Assembly (NCBI RefSeq): GCF_025947365.1
Contig: NZ_CP110012.1
Coordinates: 1,302,001-1,366,000, forward strand
Source: Flavobacterium sp. N502540
GTDB lineage: Bacteria > Bacteroidota > Bacteroidia > Flavobacteriales > Flavobacteriaceae
Length of the DNA: 64,000 bases
Reading direction: 5' to 3'
Part shown: in pieces, positions 1 through 8,782 of the stretch
Layout: every line of letters starts with the position of its first letter
Numbering within the stretch: position 1 is the first letter of the stretch
Notes under the pieces: generated by a model
Database searches by the model: none
Seen by the model: the letters and a program-made list of their open reading frames with translations, nothing else
What the model was told of the DNA's origin: nothing
Made by a program: the position numbers and the translations under genes

Positions 1-42
1 AACACTGAAAGCCAGCATAATAAACAGTAAAATTCTTTTCAT
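1..42 (-). CDS. Secreted protein, N-terminal fragment only
   Basis: An ATG on the minus strand at 40-42 opens a frame that runs off the left edge of the window. The 14 visible residues (MKRILLFIMLAFSV) are a typical start of a Bacteroidota signal peptide: two basic residues followed by a hydrophobic run. A near-consensus -7 element on the minus strand (TATTTTCG, 83-90, one mismatch to TAnnTTTG) could serve it, and the sdhB terminator at 95-130 separates it from the genes upstream. The product cannot be identified from this fragment. Confidence 0.55.
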   Translation of the reverse strand, partial: MKRILLFIMLAFSV

Positions 43-94
43 TTAATGATTTTGTTGTAAGTATTATAATATTAATATGATGCGAAAATAGCAC

Positions 95-130
95 AAAAAA
101 AAGCATCCGCCATATAGCGGATGCTTTTTT
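95..130 (-). terminator. Rho-independent terminator after sdhB (bidirectional)
   Basis: Perfect 8-bp stem GCATCCGC (103-110) / GCGGATGC (117-124) with a 6-base loop, an A-tract on the left and a T-tract on the right, so it can act on either strand. It sits 27 bases past the sdhB stop codon. Confidence 0.9.
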
Positions 131-156
131 ATATCACTAAAAAGATACGTTTTAAA

Positions 157-903
157 TTATCCTTTCAAGCTTGCTGCTAAATACTCACGGTTCATACGTG
201 CAATATTTTCAAGAGAAATTCCTTTAGGACATTCTACCTCACAAGCTCCGGTATTTGTACAGTTACCAAAACCTTCAGCATCCATTTGGTGAACCATATT
301 TAAAACACGGTCAACTGCTTCAACTTTACCTTGTGGTAATAAAGCGTATTGAGATACTTTTGCAGAAACGAACAACATTGCTGATGAGTTTTTACAAGTT
401 GCAACACAAGCTCCACAACCAATACAAGCTGCAGCATCAAAAGATTTATCTGCATCGTCTTTGTTGATTGGAATTGTATTTGCATCGATTGTATTTCCTG
501 AAGTATTTACAGAGATAAATCCTCCTGCATGTTGAATTCTGTCAAAAGAACTTCTGTCAACTACTAAATCTTTAATTACCGGGAAAGCTTTTGCTCTAAA
601 TGGCTCGATAAAAATCGTATCACCATCTTTGAACATACGCATGTGCAACTGACAAGTAGTAACACCTCTGTCTGGTCCATGTGCTTCTCCGTTGATAAAC
701 AATGAACACATTCCGCAAATTCCTTCGCGACAATCGTGGTCAAATGCTACCGGTTCGTCTCCTTTATTGATCAATTGTTCGTTAAGAACGTCAAGCATTT
801 CAAGGAAAGACATATCCGGTTCAATTCCGTCAATAGGATATTCTACAATCCCTCCTTTATCTTGGGCGTTTTTCTGACGCCATATTTTTAATGTAAGTTT
901 CAT
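157..903 (-). CDS. sdhB: Succinate dehydrogenase/fumarate reductase iron-sulfur subunit
   Basis: Carries electrons from the flavoprotein SdhA to the quinone site of complex II at the cytoplasmic face of the inner membrane. The 248-residue protein shows all three cluster motifs: the plant-type [2Fe-2S] cysteines C58, C63, C66 and C84; the ferredoxin-type group C160, C163, C166 and C170; and the last group C215, C221 and C225. Length is normal for the family. It is the last gene of sdhC-sdhA-sdhB, separated from sdhA by a 98-base palindromic spacer and followed by a strong terminator. As in other Bacteroidota with a single cytochrome b subunit, menaquinone is the expected electron acceptor (inference from family). 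Confidence 0.95.
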   Translation of the reverse strand: MKLTLKIWRQKNAQDKGGIVEYPIDGIEPDMSFLEMLDVLNEQLINKGDEPVAFDHDCREGICGMCSLFINGEAHGPDRGVTTCQLHMRMFKDGDTIFIEPFRAKAFPVIKDLVVDRSSFDRIQHAGGFISVNTSGNTIDANTIPINKDDADKSFDAAACIGCGACVATCKNSSAMLFVSAKVSQYALLPQGKVEAVDRVLNMVHQMDAEGFGNCTNTGACEVECPKGISLENIARMNREYLAASLKG

Positions 904-910
904 TTTCTAT

Positions 911-1000
911 AAGTTTAAAAGTCTTAAAGTCTAAAGTCATAAAGTCAAAAATCGAAAGCTTAATACTTTAAGACTTTGGACTTAGGACTTTGGACTAAAC
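911..1000. repeat. Palindromic AAAGTCT-rich spacer between sdhA and sdhB
   Basis: Low-complexity spacer made of variants of AAAGTCTTAAAGT and GACTTTGGACTTAG. A perfect 13-bp inverted repeat joins 918-930 (AAAGTCTTAAAGT) and 965-977 (ACTTTAAGACTTT). In the sdh transcript it would fold into a hairpin between the two coding regions. No coding sequence is visible. Confidence 0.75.
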
Positions 1001-1001
1001 C

Positions 1002-3002
1002 CTATTTATAACTACGTTGTACTAATTTGATGTTTTCGTAAACCAGAGGCTCTTTGTGTAATACGGCGTCACTTGGTTTTCCTTTGTATTCCCAAGCTGC
1101 AACGTATGCAAAGTTCTCATCATCACGAAGTGCTTCACCTTCTTCTGTTTGATATTCTTCACGGAAGTGACCTCCACAAGATTCGTTACGGTGTAAAGCA
1201 TCTTTTGCAAACAACTCTCCCAATTCTAAGAAATCCGCAACACGAGTTGCTTTTTCTAATTCCTGGTTAAATTCGTTAGCACTTCCAGGTACTTTTACGT
1301 CTTTATAAAACTCCTCACGTAAAGCAGCAATTTCTTCGATAGCTTCGGCTAAACCTTTAGCATTACGAGCCATACCTACTTTATCCCACATGATTTTTCC
1401 TAATTTCTTATGGAAATAATCTACAGAATGAGTTCCTTTATTATTGATAAATCTCTCGATTTGATCTTTTACTCCTTTTTCTGCTTCTACGAATTCTGGT
1501 AAATCTGTAGAAATAGGTCCCATTTTAATATCCGGAGCCAAATAATCCCCGATAGTATAGGGTAATACGAAATAACCATCTGCTAAACCTTGCATTAAGG
1601 CAGAAGCTCCAAGTCTGTTTGCTCCGTGATCAGAGAAGTTAGATTCTCCGATTGAGAAACATCCCGGAATGGTAGTCATTAAGTTATAATCAACCCAGGT
1701 ACCACCCATAGTGTAGTGAACCGCAGGGTAAATCATCATTGGCGTTACATAAGGATCTTCGTCAACAATTTTTAAGTACATCTGGAATAAGTTTCCGTAC
1801 TTGCTTTTTACAATATCCGTTCCTAATTTAGTAACTAACGCACTGTCATTTTCATTCAATCCTTTTACGTGAGCAGCCTCAGCACCGTAGCGTTTAATAG
1901 CAGCAGCGAAATCTAAGTAAACCGCTTCTCCTGTTTTGTTCACACCAAAACCGGCATCACATCTTTCCTTTGCAGCACGAGACGCAACGTCACGAGGTAC
2001 TAAGTTACCAAAAGCAGGATATCTTCTTTCTAAGAAATAATCTCTTTCGTCTTCAGATAAATCAGTTGCTTTTTTCTTTCCTTCACGAATTGCTTTTGCA
2101 TCTTCTAATTTTGCAGGAACCCAAATACGACCGTCATTACGTAACGATTCAGACATCAAAGTCAATTTTGACTGGTGATCTCCTGAAACCGGAATACAAG
2201 TTGGGTGAATTTGTGTGTAACAAGGATTTGCAAAAAACGCTCCTTTTTTATGTATTTTCCAAGCTGCTGTTGCGTTACTTCCCATAGCATTTGTAGATAA
2301 GAAAAATACGTTTCCGTATCCTCCTGAACCTACTACTACCGCGTGAGCAGAGTGTCTTTCAATTTCTCCTGTGATAAGATTACGAGCGATAATACCTCTC
2401 GCTTTTCCGTCAACGATTACAATGTCAAGCATTTCGTGACGGTTGTACATTTTCACTTTTCCACGACCAATCTGACGGTTCATTGCAGAATAAGCTCCTA
2501 ACAATAATTGTTGTCCGGTTTGTCCTTGTGCGTAAAAAGTACGGGAAACCAAAGTTCCTCCAAAAGAACGGTTATCCAATAATCCACCATATTCACGAGC
2601 CAATGGTACCCCTTGAGCCACACACTGGTCAATAATATTAGCAGAAACTTCAGCCAAACGGTGAACGTTTGCCTCACGTGCACGGTAGTCACCTCCTTTT
2701 ACAGTATCATAAAATAATCTGTAAACAGAGTCACCGTCACCTTTATAATTTTTTGCAGCATTGATACCCCCTTGTGCAGCAATAGAGTGCGCACGACGTG
2801 GTGAATCCTGAAAACAGAAAGCTTTTACGTTATATCCTAACTCAGCCAAAGTAGCCGCAGCAGAACCTCCAGCCAAACCTGTTCCAACTATAATAATATC
2901 TAAATTACGTTTGTTAGCAGGGTTTACTAAATTAATATGATCTTTATAATTTGTCCATTTGTCCGATATTGGACCATTTGGAATTTTTGAATCTAATGCC
3001 AT
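1002..3002 (-). CDS. sdhA: Succinate dehydrogenase/fumarate reductase flavoprotein subunit
   Basis: Oxidises succinate to fumarate (or the reverse) on a covalently bound FAD, linking the TCA cycle to the respiratory chain. The 666-residue protein has the dinucleotide-binding motif [11 protein letters not shown] (about 40-50), the flavinylation segment [11 protein letters not shown] with H72 as the expected FAD-linking histidine, a HPTCIPV segment in the substrate domain, and the [14 protein letters not shown] region of the family. The insertion pattern and length match the B-type enzymes of Bacteroidota. It lies 11 bases downstream of sdhC and upstream of sdhB, so the three are transcribed together. 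Confidence 0.96.
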   Translation of the reverse strand: MALDSKIPNGPISDKWTNYKDHINLVNPANKRNLDIIIVGTGLAGGSAAATLAELGYNVKAFCFQDSPRRAHSIAAQGGINAAKNYKGDGDSVYRLFYDTVKGGDYRAREANVHRLAEVSANIIDQCVAQGVPLAREYGGLLDNRSFGGTLVSRTFYAQGQTGQQLLLGAYSAMNRQIGRGKVKMYNRHEMLDIVIVDGKARGIIARNLITGEIERHSAHAVVVGSGGYGNVFFLSTNAMGSNATAAWKIHKKGAFFANPCYTQIHPTCIPVSGDHQSKLTLMSESLRNDGRIWVPAKLEDAKAIREGKKKATDLSEDERDYFLERRYPAFGNLVPRDVASRAAKERCDAGFGVNKTGEAVYLDFAAAIKRYGAEAAHVKGLNENDSALVTKLGTDIVKSKYGNLFQMYLKIVDEDPYVTPMMIYPAVHYTMGGTWVDYNLMTTIPGCFSIGESNFSDHGANRLGASALMQGLADGYFVLPYTIGDYLAPDIKMGPISTDLPEFVEAEKGVKDQIERFINNKGTHSVDYFHKKLGKIMWDKVGMARNAKGLAEAIEEIAALREEFYKDVKVPGSANEFNQELEKATRVADFLELGELFAKDALHRNESCGGHFREEYQTEEGEALRDDENFAYVAAWEYKGKPSDAVLHKEPLVYENIKLVQRSYK

Positions 3003-3013
3003 TATAATTGATA

Positions 3014-3679
3014 TTAATTATTGAAATGATGAAATAATGCGATGATAACGAAAAGTGCCGGTACTACAACCGCAAATCCATAACCAACTTTACTTAAGAA
3101 TCGGGAATACTTATTGTGCATCCCAACTGATTGAAGAGATGAACTGAATCCGTGCCAAAGGTGGAATCCTAATAACACAAATGAGATACAGTAAATACCT
3201 GTGCGGATTGGATCATGAAACTTATGCACTAGCTCTCCATAATATCTTGTCGCGTCTGGTGCTGTACCTGCAATATATTTGTAAGTAACTTCAGGAAACC
3301 AAAAATCATAGAAATGCAATCCTAAGAAAGCCAAAATAACTAAGCCTGAGATAATCATGTTTCTCGAAGTCCAAGAAGCATTAGCAGCTCCGTTGTATTT
3401 TGCATAAGCAATTGGTCTTGCTGCGCTATTTTGAGCAGTCAATACAAATCCCATTACGAAATGGAAAATTACTCCGATTGCCAAAACAGGTTGCATTACA
3501 TATTGAATCAGCGGATTGTATCCCATAAAGTGAGAAGCTTCGTTAAAAACATCTTCACTAATAATAGAAATAAAATTTAAGGAAACATGCAGCGCTAAAA
3601 ACGTGATTAAGAATATTCCCGAAAGAGCCATAGCCACTTTCTTTAAGATGGAAGCATTCAATAGTGCAGATTGTGCCAT
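3014..3679 (-). CDS. sdhC: Succinate dehydrogenase cytochrome b subunit
   Basis: Membrane anchor and haem b subunit of complex II. The 221 residues hold about five hydrophobic helices with histidines inside or near them (for example [32 protein letters not shown]), as in single-subunit diheme anchors of B-type enzymes. The open frame extends to 3715, but the extra 12 residues overlap the promoter at 3713-3744, whose predicted transcription start lies near 3706. The ATG at 3677-3679 ([10 protein letters not shown]) is therefore the better start. First gene of the sdhCAB operon. Confidence 0.92.
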   Translation of the reverse strand: MAQSALLNASILKKVAMALSGIFLITFLALHVSLNFISIISEDVFNEASHFMGYNPLIQYVMQPVLAIGVIFHFVMGFVLTAQNSAARPIAYAKYNGAANASWTSRNMIISGLVILAFLGLHFYDFWFPEVTYKYIAGTAPDATRYYGELVHKFHDPIRTGIYCISFVLLGFHLWHGFSSSLQSVGMHNKYSRFLSKVGYGFAVVVPALFVIIALFHHFNN

Positions 3680-3712
3680 AAGTGTTAAAGTAGTTTGTTT
3701 TAAAAAATTAGA

Positions 3713-3744
3713 CAAAAATAAAGCAATTAGACATGAACTACAAC
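3713..3744 (-). promoter_or_regulatory. Promoter of sdhCAB
   Basis: On the minus strand: TTG (3742-3744), 21 bases, then TATTTTTG (3713-3720). This matches the Bacteroidota primary-sigma consensus (TAnnTTTG at -7, TTG around -33). Predicted transcription start about 3706, giving a leader of roughly 27 bases to the ATG at 3679. Confidence 0.65.
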
Positions 3745-3994
3745 CATTTCGTTGTTATTTATAATGATTTTAAAGAGCTTTCGGTGATATTATTGCAAAT
3801 TATTTAAAAACAATAAAATAGAAATTTTTCGCAAGTGATTTTAACGAATTCCTAGTTTTTATATAATTACCAAATTGTTATTTTTCACCCCTTTTTGCTC
3901 TGTTTTCCTCAAAAGTAAAGCGAGCCCGAATTTTATTGAATGAAAACAAGGGAATTTTAAGACCATAATTTTACCTTTATCGGCTTCAAAAAAA

Positions 3995-5362
3995 ATGACA
4001 ATGAAAACAGGAATTGACGCTATTTCTTTTGATGTAGCCAACATACATTTACCCATAAAAACTTTGGCGACTGCCAGAAATATCGAACCCGAAAAATTAG
4101 AAAAAGGCCTTGGACTAATTAAAATGACTTTACCCGATGTACATCAGGATCCGGTAGTTTTTGGCGCCAATGCTTTAACCAAACTTATTTTGGACCACAA
4201 TATCAACCTAAACGAAATTAGCAGGATCTATGTTGGAACTGAAAGTGGTATCGACAGCTCTAAACCGATCAGTTCTTTTTTAATTAGTTTGATGGAACAA
4301 AAATTTGGCGAAGATACTTTGGCGGAATGTGATGTAGTCGATTTTACTTTTGCCTGTATCGGTGGTGTTGACGCTTTGCAAAATTGTATTGATTTTGTAA
4401 AACTGAATCCAGCCAAAAAAGCAATTGTCGTAACAACCGATTTTGCCAAATACGATTTAAACTCTACCGGAGAATATACCCAGGGTGCCGGAGCCGTTGC
4501 AATGTTAGTAACTTCGAGCCCCAGAATTATCGCTTTTGACGAAAACTGGGCAACGAGCACAAAAGGAGTTTTCGACTTCTTTAAACCGTACCGAACCCTT
4601 TCTAAAGAAGAAATCACTAAAAATACCAACAACGATCTTTGGTTTGATAATTTAGAAGCCGAAATAGAAATCCATAAAGACCAGCCGGTTTTCGACGGCC
4701 AGTATTCAAATCAGTGTTATATGGATCGTACCCGTGATGCTTATTTCACCTTCAAAAAACTAAAAAATACTACGGAAACTTTATACAATACCTGGAACAG
4801 TATTATCATGCATCTTCCGTACTCTTTTCAGGGACGACGCATGTTATCTGAAATTTACGCTTTAGACAGTGCCGAAAAAATCATTGCAGAAAATATTGAT
4901 ACAGCAGATTATCAGACTAAAATTAAGGAAGTCGCAAAATCGGATGCATACAAAGAATTCGTTACCAAAAAATTACAACCTGCAGAATTAGCTTCTTCTT
5001 TAATCGGAAACCTTTACACGGGGTCAATTTTCATGGGATTGTTATCGACTTTGGCTCATTTTTATGACACCAATAAAGAAATCGTGGGAACTCAATTTGG
5101 ATTTTTAGCTTACGGAAGCGGATCGAAATCAAAAGTTTTTGAAGGAACAATTCAACCGCAATGGAAATCAGCTTTAGAAAATGTAAAGCTTTTTGAAAAC
5201 CTAAAAGAAAGCACAGAAATTGATTTCAACACTTACGAAAGTCTTCATAAAAAAGAACAAAAACAAAGCGTCAGAACTCCAAAAAACGAATGGATTCTAG
5301 ATAGAATTGAGAAAGAGATCCCTGTTTTGATTGGGGCGAGATATTATAAGTGGGTTGATTAA
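3995..5362 (+). CDS. mvaS: Hydroxymethylglutaryl-CoA synthase
   Basis: Condenses acetyl-CoA and acetoacetyl-CoA to HMG-CoA, the entry reaction of the mevalonate route to isoprenoids. The 455-residue thiolase-fold protein has the catalytic glutamate in YVGTESGIDSSKP (E83), the nucleophilic cysteine in FACIGGVDAL (C121), and an MHLPY segment carrying the expected active-site histidine. Length is that of the family. ATGs at 3995 and 4001 are both usable. A near-consensus -7 element (TACCTTTA, 3972-3979) sits just upstream and a terminator follows at 5381. It stands alone; no other mevalonate gene is in the window. Confidence 0.9.
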   Translation: MTMKTGIDAISFDVANIHLPIKTLATARNIEPEKLEKGLGLIKMTLPDVHQDPVVFGANALTKLILDHNINLNEISRIYVGTESGIDSSKPISSFLISLMEQKFGEDTLAECDVVDFTFACIGGVDALQNCIDFVKLNPAKKAIVVTTDFAKYDLNSTGEYTQGAGAVAMLVTSSPRIIAFDENWATSTKGVFDFFKPYRTLSKEEITKNTNNDLWFDNLEAEIEIHKDQPVFDGQYSNQCYMDRTRDAYFTFKKLKNTTETLYNTWNSIIMHLPYSFQGRRMLSEIYALDSAEKIIAENIDTADYQTKIKEVAKSDAYKEFVTKKLQPAELASSLIGNLYTGSIFMGLLSTLAHFYDTNKEIVGTQFGFLAYGSGSKSKVFEGTIQPQWKSALENVKLFENLKESTEIDFNTYESLHKKEQKQSVRTPKNEWILDRIEKEIPVLIGARYYKWVD

Positions 5363-5380
5363 GAAATTCCAATAAATAGA

Positions 5381-5410
5381 AAACCGAGGCAAATTGCTTC
5401 GGTTTTTTTT
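5381..5410 (+). terminator. Terminator after HMG-CoA synthase
   Basis: Hairpin AAACCGAGGC / GCTTCGGTTT with a short AT loop and eight T residues (5403-5410), 19 bases after the stop codon. Confidence 0.85.
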
Positions 5411-5430
5411 TAAACTTAACTTTTAGATTC

Positions 5431-5556
5431 AACCGCAAAGAGCACTAAGATTTACACAATGTCCACTAAGTTTTGTACGACCTATAAACACAAAGCTTTG
5501 CGAACATTGCGTTTTTAAAACATTAAATAAACAAAATCTTTGCGCGCTTTGCGGTT
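5431..5556. repeat. AACCGCAAAG intergenic palindromic element
   Basis: Begins AACCGCAAAG (5431-5440) and ends with its complement CTTTGCGGTT (5547-5556). The interior holds related words such as CAAAGCTTTGCG. The same vocabulary (TTTGCGGTT, CTTTGCGAA) recurs at 12550-12625. It has no open frame and looks like a dispersed flavobacterial intergenic repeat. Confidence 0.6.
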
Positions 5557-5566
5557 AAGTAACAAA

Positions 5567-5743
5567 TCAATCCTTCTTATGCTGTTCCGTATAGTTTTGA
5601 TTTCCTTTAAGAGCTTCGTCATGCACATTCATTCCGTGTGACATTCCGAGCATGAAAGCCGTTAGTATTACTATTAATTTTCTTTTTATCCAATGAAGTG
5701 GTCGCTTAGATTCCTCTAAACGTGTTTTATTAGGTTTATACAT
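5567..5743 (-). CDS. Small hypothetical membrane or exported protein (58 aa)
   Basis: A 58-codon frame from ATG at 5741-5743 to TGA at 5567-5569. The protein has a basic, proline-containing N-terminus (MYKPNKTRLEESKRPLHW), one hydrophobic segment (about residues 24-37, LIVILTAFMLGMSH) and a hydrophilic, histidine- and lysine-containing tail. It lies 75 bases downstream of the 123-residue gene on the same strand, so the two may be co-transcribed. I do not recognise the family. The frame looks real because of its position, its strand and its well-defined hydrophobic segment, but no homologue could be searched. Confidence 0.5.
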   Translation of the reverse strand: MYKPNKTRLEESKRPLHWIKRKLIVILTAFMLGMSHGMNVHDEALKGNQNYTEQHKKD

Positions 5744-5818
5744 TTGGTAAATGATAAATGATTAGACATTATATTTTATGCCCTGAAACGGCAAAAAAAA
5801 AATTGGAAAATAAATTCC

Positions 5819-6190
5819 TTAAACAATGTCTAAACCTCCTCTGAAGTTGCCCGAAGTCACCATTTCATTTACAAAAACGGACTGTCTAATAAATGAAGCT
5901 AGATTTTGATGAAGCTTTTGCTGCAATATGAAAACGATCTTATTTTGAAAACTAACAACATTTTCAACGCTCAAAAAAATCAAAACAATCGAAAAAACCG
6001 ATTTAACACGTGAAGTAATTTGTCCAAATAGGTAGGAACGAGAACTTTTTAGATCCGAACCTGCTTTTACAACTACAAAGGAAGACTGGTAATACTCGGC
6101 CGATTTTGATGGTGCATATAAAGTACCGTCACCTGCAATCACGACAAAAGTCAGAAAGAGTGCGATTAGGTATTTTAGATGTTTTTTCAA
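5819..6190 (-). CDS. Hypothetical exported protein (123 aa)
   Basis: Starts with a clear signal peptide (basic KKH followed by LKYLIALFLTFVVIAGDG) and continues with about 100 residues rich in Ser, Val and Phe, without cysteines or a recognisable catalytic motif. A second hydrophobic stretch (VKSVFSIVLIFLSVENVV) could be a membrane helix. It is followed on the same strand by the 58-residue membrane protein. I do not recognise the family and cannot assign a function. Confidence 0.6.
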   Translation of the reverse strand: MKKHLKYLIALFLTFVVIAGDGTLYAPSKSAEYYQSSFVVVKAGSDLKSSRSYLFGQITSRVKSVFSIVLIFLSVENVVSFQNKIVFILQQKLHQNLASFIRQSVFVNEMVTSGNFRGGLDIV

Positions 6191-6261
6191 TTGATTTAAA
6201 TTTGGATTCCGAATTAGCGCTCAAAAATACAAATTAACACCGAAGTTTCGATTTTGAACTA

Positions 6262-6825
6262 CTATTCTTCCTCTGTAAAATCTTTATTTTCATTCTGAAA
6301 AAGCAGCAACCCCAATCCTAAAACAAAAACCAAACAACTCAAAAGCATCAAAACTCCATTTTTCAAAGCAAAAAAAGAAAATCCCACAGCAGCCGAACCA
6401 ACAATTACCATAGAAGATTTTACGGTTTCCGTTTTTATAAAAGTAAATGCATGAACTGCCAAACCAACAAAAAGCAAAGAGGGGCCAACAATTACAAAAG
6501 GATAAAAAACAGACGGCGTATCGCTAATCTGTTTGCCTAGCGTTTCTCTGGCGAGATCGTTATTCCCGAAACTCCACATTATAAAATCAATTGTACAAAG
6601 GCCAATGTGGGCAATAACACCAAAAGTGGTTAATACTGATGCCATCGAATTTAGCTTGCTTTTCGGAAACACATCATTAAATGACAACAACAAACAAGCC
6701 CCTACTAAATTAAACCAATGCGCAAAATCGATTGGCTTTTGAAAGTTCGGCAGAATCTTAGAAAAGAAAAGATAACTGATCAAAAAAAATAGCAATCCAA
6801 GCAGACAAATGTGTTTTGTTTTCAT
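6262..6825 (-). CDS. Hypothetical six-helix membrane protein (187 aa)
   Basis: Nearly the whole protein is hydrophobic, with about six predicted transmembrane helices: ICLLGLLFFLISYLFF; FNLVGACLLLSF; VLTTFGVIAHIGLCTIDFIM; FVIVGPSLLFVGLAVHAFTFI; MVIVGSAAVGFSFFAL; VLMLLSCLVFVLGLGLLLF. The C-terminus is short and acidic. No transporter or enzyme motif is visible. It lies 101 bases downstream of the membrane-anchored LytTR regulator on the same strand, so it may belong to that regulator's output or to the same transcript (inference). Confidence 0.7.
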   Translation of the reverse strand: MKTKHICLLGLLFFLISYLFFSKILPNFQKPIDFAHWFNLVGACLLLSFNDVFPKSKLNSMASVLTTFGVIAHIGLCTIDFIMWSFGNNDLARETLGKQISDTPSVFYPFVIVGPSLLFVGLAVHAFTFIKTETVKSSMVIVGSAAVGFSFFALKNGVLMLLSCLVFVLGLGLLLFQNENKDFTEEE

Positions 6826-6926
6826 AATTTATTTTTAAAATTGATGAAGCAAAACTATTTTTTAAAATCCGCTCAAATGCCAATTTTATTGGCTTTGGTA
6901 CAAAACTTACTGTTTTAGGTACGAAA

Positions 6927-7667
6927 TTACAAAGTCAAAAGACTTGCTTTATAATTTTTGGATACCGGAAGTTCTATTTGAGTAAGAAGGATCGTATTTG
7001 AATTCCTCCAGGATTTAAAATGCGTTGGATTTATCAAATGCGAACGATGAATTTGAAGCAAAAAATCAAAATCTTCCTGCACTTTTTTGAGTGAAGAACG
7101 AATCAGTTTTGCCCGAAGCTGATTATTTTCCAAATAAAATATCTCGACATAATTTTGCGCATTCGAAACACAAACCAAATCTGCTTTTTTGATTTTTAAA
7201 AAATCTAATTTGTTTTCTCCTTTAATAACCAAAAAATCCTCTTTTACCGGAATCAGTTTAAGCAAATATCTCCTCGCCAAAACAATTACAGGAGTTAAAA
7301 TCAGCACTACTTTGATAAAGATAATCGAGAAAAATGCAGTAAAACTATATCCTCCGTTCAAAATTGGACTTTTATAATAGGTGTAAGTTCCAAAAAGATA
7401 AATCAAATAAAAGAAAACTATAGTTGCGATTTCTAAACTGATATTCCATTTTGATCTCTTCGCGTAAATATTCTTTTGAACAAATCCGACAATTGAATAA
7501 CATAAAAATGCCAAAACACTAAAACCTAAACTAATTAAAAGCCAGGCTTTAAAATTTATCGTTCCGTCGTCAAAAGGTCTTATGATGAAAGCAAAAACAA
7601 ATAGCCAAACACTAATTAGCGCGCCAACTATTAAATGATGCTTTATCGACGTATTTAATTGCTGCAT
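6927..7667 (-). CDS. Membrane-anchored LytTR family transcriptional regulator
   Basis: The N-terminal 140 residues form four hydrophobic helices (for example LIVGALISVWLFVFAFII and AFFSIIFIKVVLILTPVIV). The C-terminal 100 residues match the LytTR DNA-binding domain: a beta-rich stretch (LVCVSNAQNYVEIFY), the helix RAKLIRSSLKKVQEDF, and the signature segment LLQIHRSHLINPTHF with the usual IHRSHLIN-like motif, ending in LPVSKNYKASLLTL. It has no receiver domain, so it probably senses a membrane or envelope signal directly rather than through a kinase (inference). The acetyltransferase gene lies one base upstream, so the two are probably one transcript. Confidence 0.88.
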   Translation of the reverse strand: MQQLNTSIKHHLIVGALISVWLFVFAFIIRPFDDGTINFKAWLLISLGFSVLAFLCYSIVGFVQKNIYAKRSKWNISLEIATIVFFYLIYLFGTYTYYKSPILNGGYSFTAFFSIIFIKVVLILTPVIVLARRYLLKLIPVKEDFLVIKGENKLDFLKIKKADLVCVSNAQNYVEIFYLENNQLRAKLIRSSLKKVQEDFDFLLQIHRSHLINPTHFKSWRNSNTILLTQIELPVSKNYKASLLTL

Positions 7668-7668
7668 C

Positions 7669-8106
7669 TTATCGGTAGATCGTAAACTTATTATGACTTA
7701 AAGTAAACCCAAGATTTTCGTAAATCGCGACATTCTCTGCTCGTCTTTTATTTGTGGTCACCTCAATACTTTTTAAATTATGCTGTTCTGCAAAATCTAC
7801 AACCTCATTTATCAATAACCTGCCAACCCCTTTCCCGCGATATTTCAGATGAATAAAAAACTCCTGAATCTCCCCCACCAATCCACAATGATGCAAAAGA
7901 TTTTGGGTATGAAAACTAATAAAACCTAAACCTTCTGTTTCGCTTTCGGCAATCAGATAGAGATTTTTCGGGTTTGAAATATTCTCACTGAAGATCGTTT
8001 CGAAAATTTCAAAATCTAAAACTTCATTTTCGAGTTCGCAGATGGCTTTGTAAACGAAGTCCAGATCTTGTTTTTCTATTTTTCTAATTTTAATATTTGA
8101 TTTCAT
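7669..8106 (-). CDS. GNAT family N-acetyltransferase
   Basis: A 145-residue single-domain acetyltransferase. The acetyl-CoA pyrophosphate-binding motif A is clear (HLKYRGKGVGRLLINEV, around residues 87-103), preceded by the beta-strand EIQEFFI. The C-terminal KSIEVTTNKRRAENVAIYENLGF is motif B, with the typical A-x-x-x-Y-E-x-x-G-F ending. The substrate cannot be deduced. It is one base from the LytTR gene and in the same direction. Confidence 0.88.
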   Translation of the reverse strand: MKSNIKIRKIEKQDLDFVYKAICELENEVLDFEIFETIFSENISNPKNLYLIAESETEGLGFISFHTQNLLHHCGLVGEIQEFFIHLKYRGKGVGRLLINEVVDFAEQHNLKSIEVTTNKRRAENVAIYENLGFTLSHNKFTIYR

Positions 8107-8134
8107 AATCTAATAAATTACCAAACAACATTCG

Positions 8135-8782
8135 TTAATACATTGGCGGAAGCTTTCCACCATTGTTAAAGATCTTTTTTAACTCTTCAGAATCTGCTAA
8201 CCATTCAATCGTTATAAATCTTGAACAATCATTTTTTAATTCATTAGACCAATCTATTAAAATAGCTGCATTATCCTTTTTAATTTCGTCTTTAGCAAAT
8301 TGATATGTTTTGTTAAAATATGCTGCTCCTTCTCCTCTCAGATCAAAAGAAACATACTTTGTTTTTGAAAAAACTGCACATAAGGAAAGTCGTTTTCTCT
8401 CACTGGTATCAAGTTTTTTTATTTTGTCTTTATCAGTAAAACTATCGACTTCAAAAATTCTCGGTACTGAGTTTTTTAGATCCGCATTTCTTTTTAAATA
8501 CCCGCCCACACTCATCGGATTAAATATTCTTTTTAATGATGATTCTTCGATTGGTGCTGCAAAAGTCAGTGCTTTTATTACTTTCACATTCTCATGATGT
8601 GCTTTTCCCGCAAAAATAGCAACCAACTGCTCCTTTAAATCATTAAAATGAGTTCCTCCTCCTAAATAAATAATAACCAATTCTCCTTCTCTTAACTCAA
8701 AAGGCGGTATAAAATAATGATCGGTTTTAATTCCTTTACTATCAATTATAAGCTCATTCATTTTATCAGAATAAATATTCAT
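8135..8782 (-). CDS. Degenerate ABC-ATPase-like protein, probably catalytically dead
   Basis: No family name is obvious, but the 215-residue sequence follows an ABC nucleotide-binding domain from end to end with its catalytic residues replaced. ELREGELVIIYLGGGTHFND (residues 29-48) lies where GEIVGLLGPNGAGKST is expected, without the GKS/T of Walker A. TSERKRLSL (126-134) replaces SGGQRQRLSL. YVSFDLRG (143-150) sits at Walker B without the glutamate. AAILIDWSNELKNDCSRFITIE (172-193) lies at the H-loop, without the histidine. The start at 8782 overlaps the upstream gene by 17 bases; a second ATG at 8761 would leave a 4-base gap. Translational coupling suggests the two products act together. 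The fold is my inference from motif order and spacing; remote homology search was not possible. Confidence 0.7.
   Translation of the reverse strand: MNIYSDKMNELIIDSKGIKTDHYFIPPFELREGELVIIYLGGGTHFNDLKEQLVAIFAGKAHHENVKVIKALTFAAPIEESSLKRIFNPMSVGGYLKRNADLKNSVPRIFEVDSFTDKDKIKKLDTSERKRLSLCAVFSKTKYVSFDLRGEGAAYFNKTYQFAKDEIKKDNAAILIDWSNELKNDCSRFITIEWLADSEELKKIFNNGGKLPPMY

Noticed and set aside
1970..2287. 105-codon frame on the plus strand
   Set aside because: Antisense to sdhA; no start context or family features.
4228..4632. 134-codon frame on the minus strand
   Set aside because: Lies completely inside the HMG-CoA synthase gene in antisense; the sense frame has all catalytic residues.
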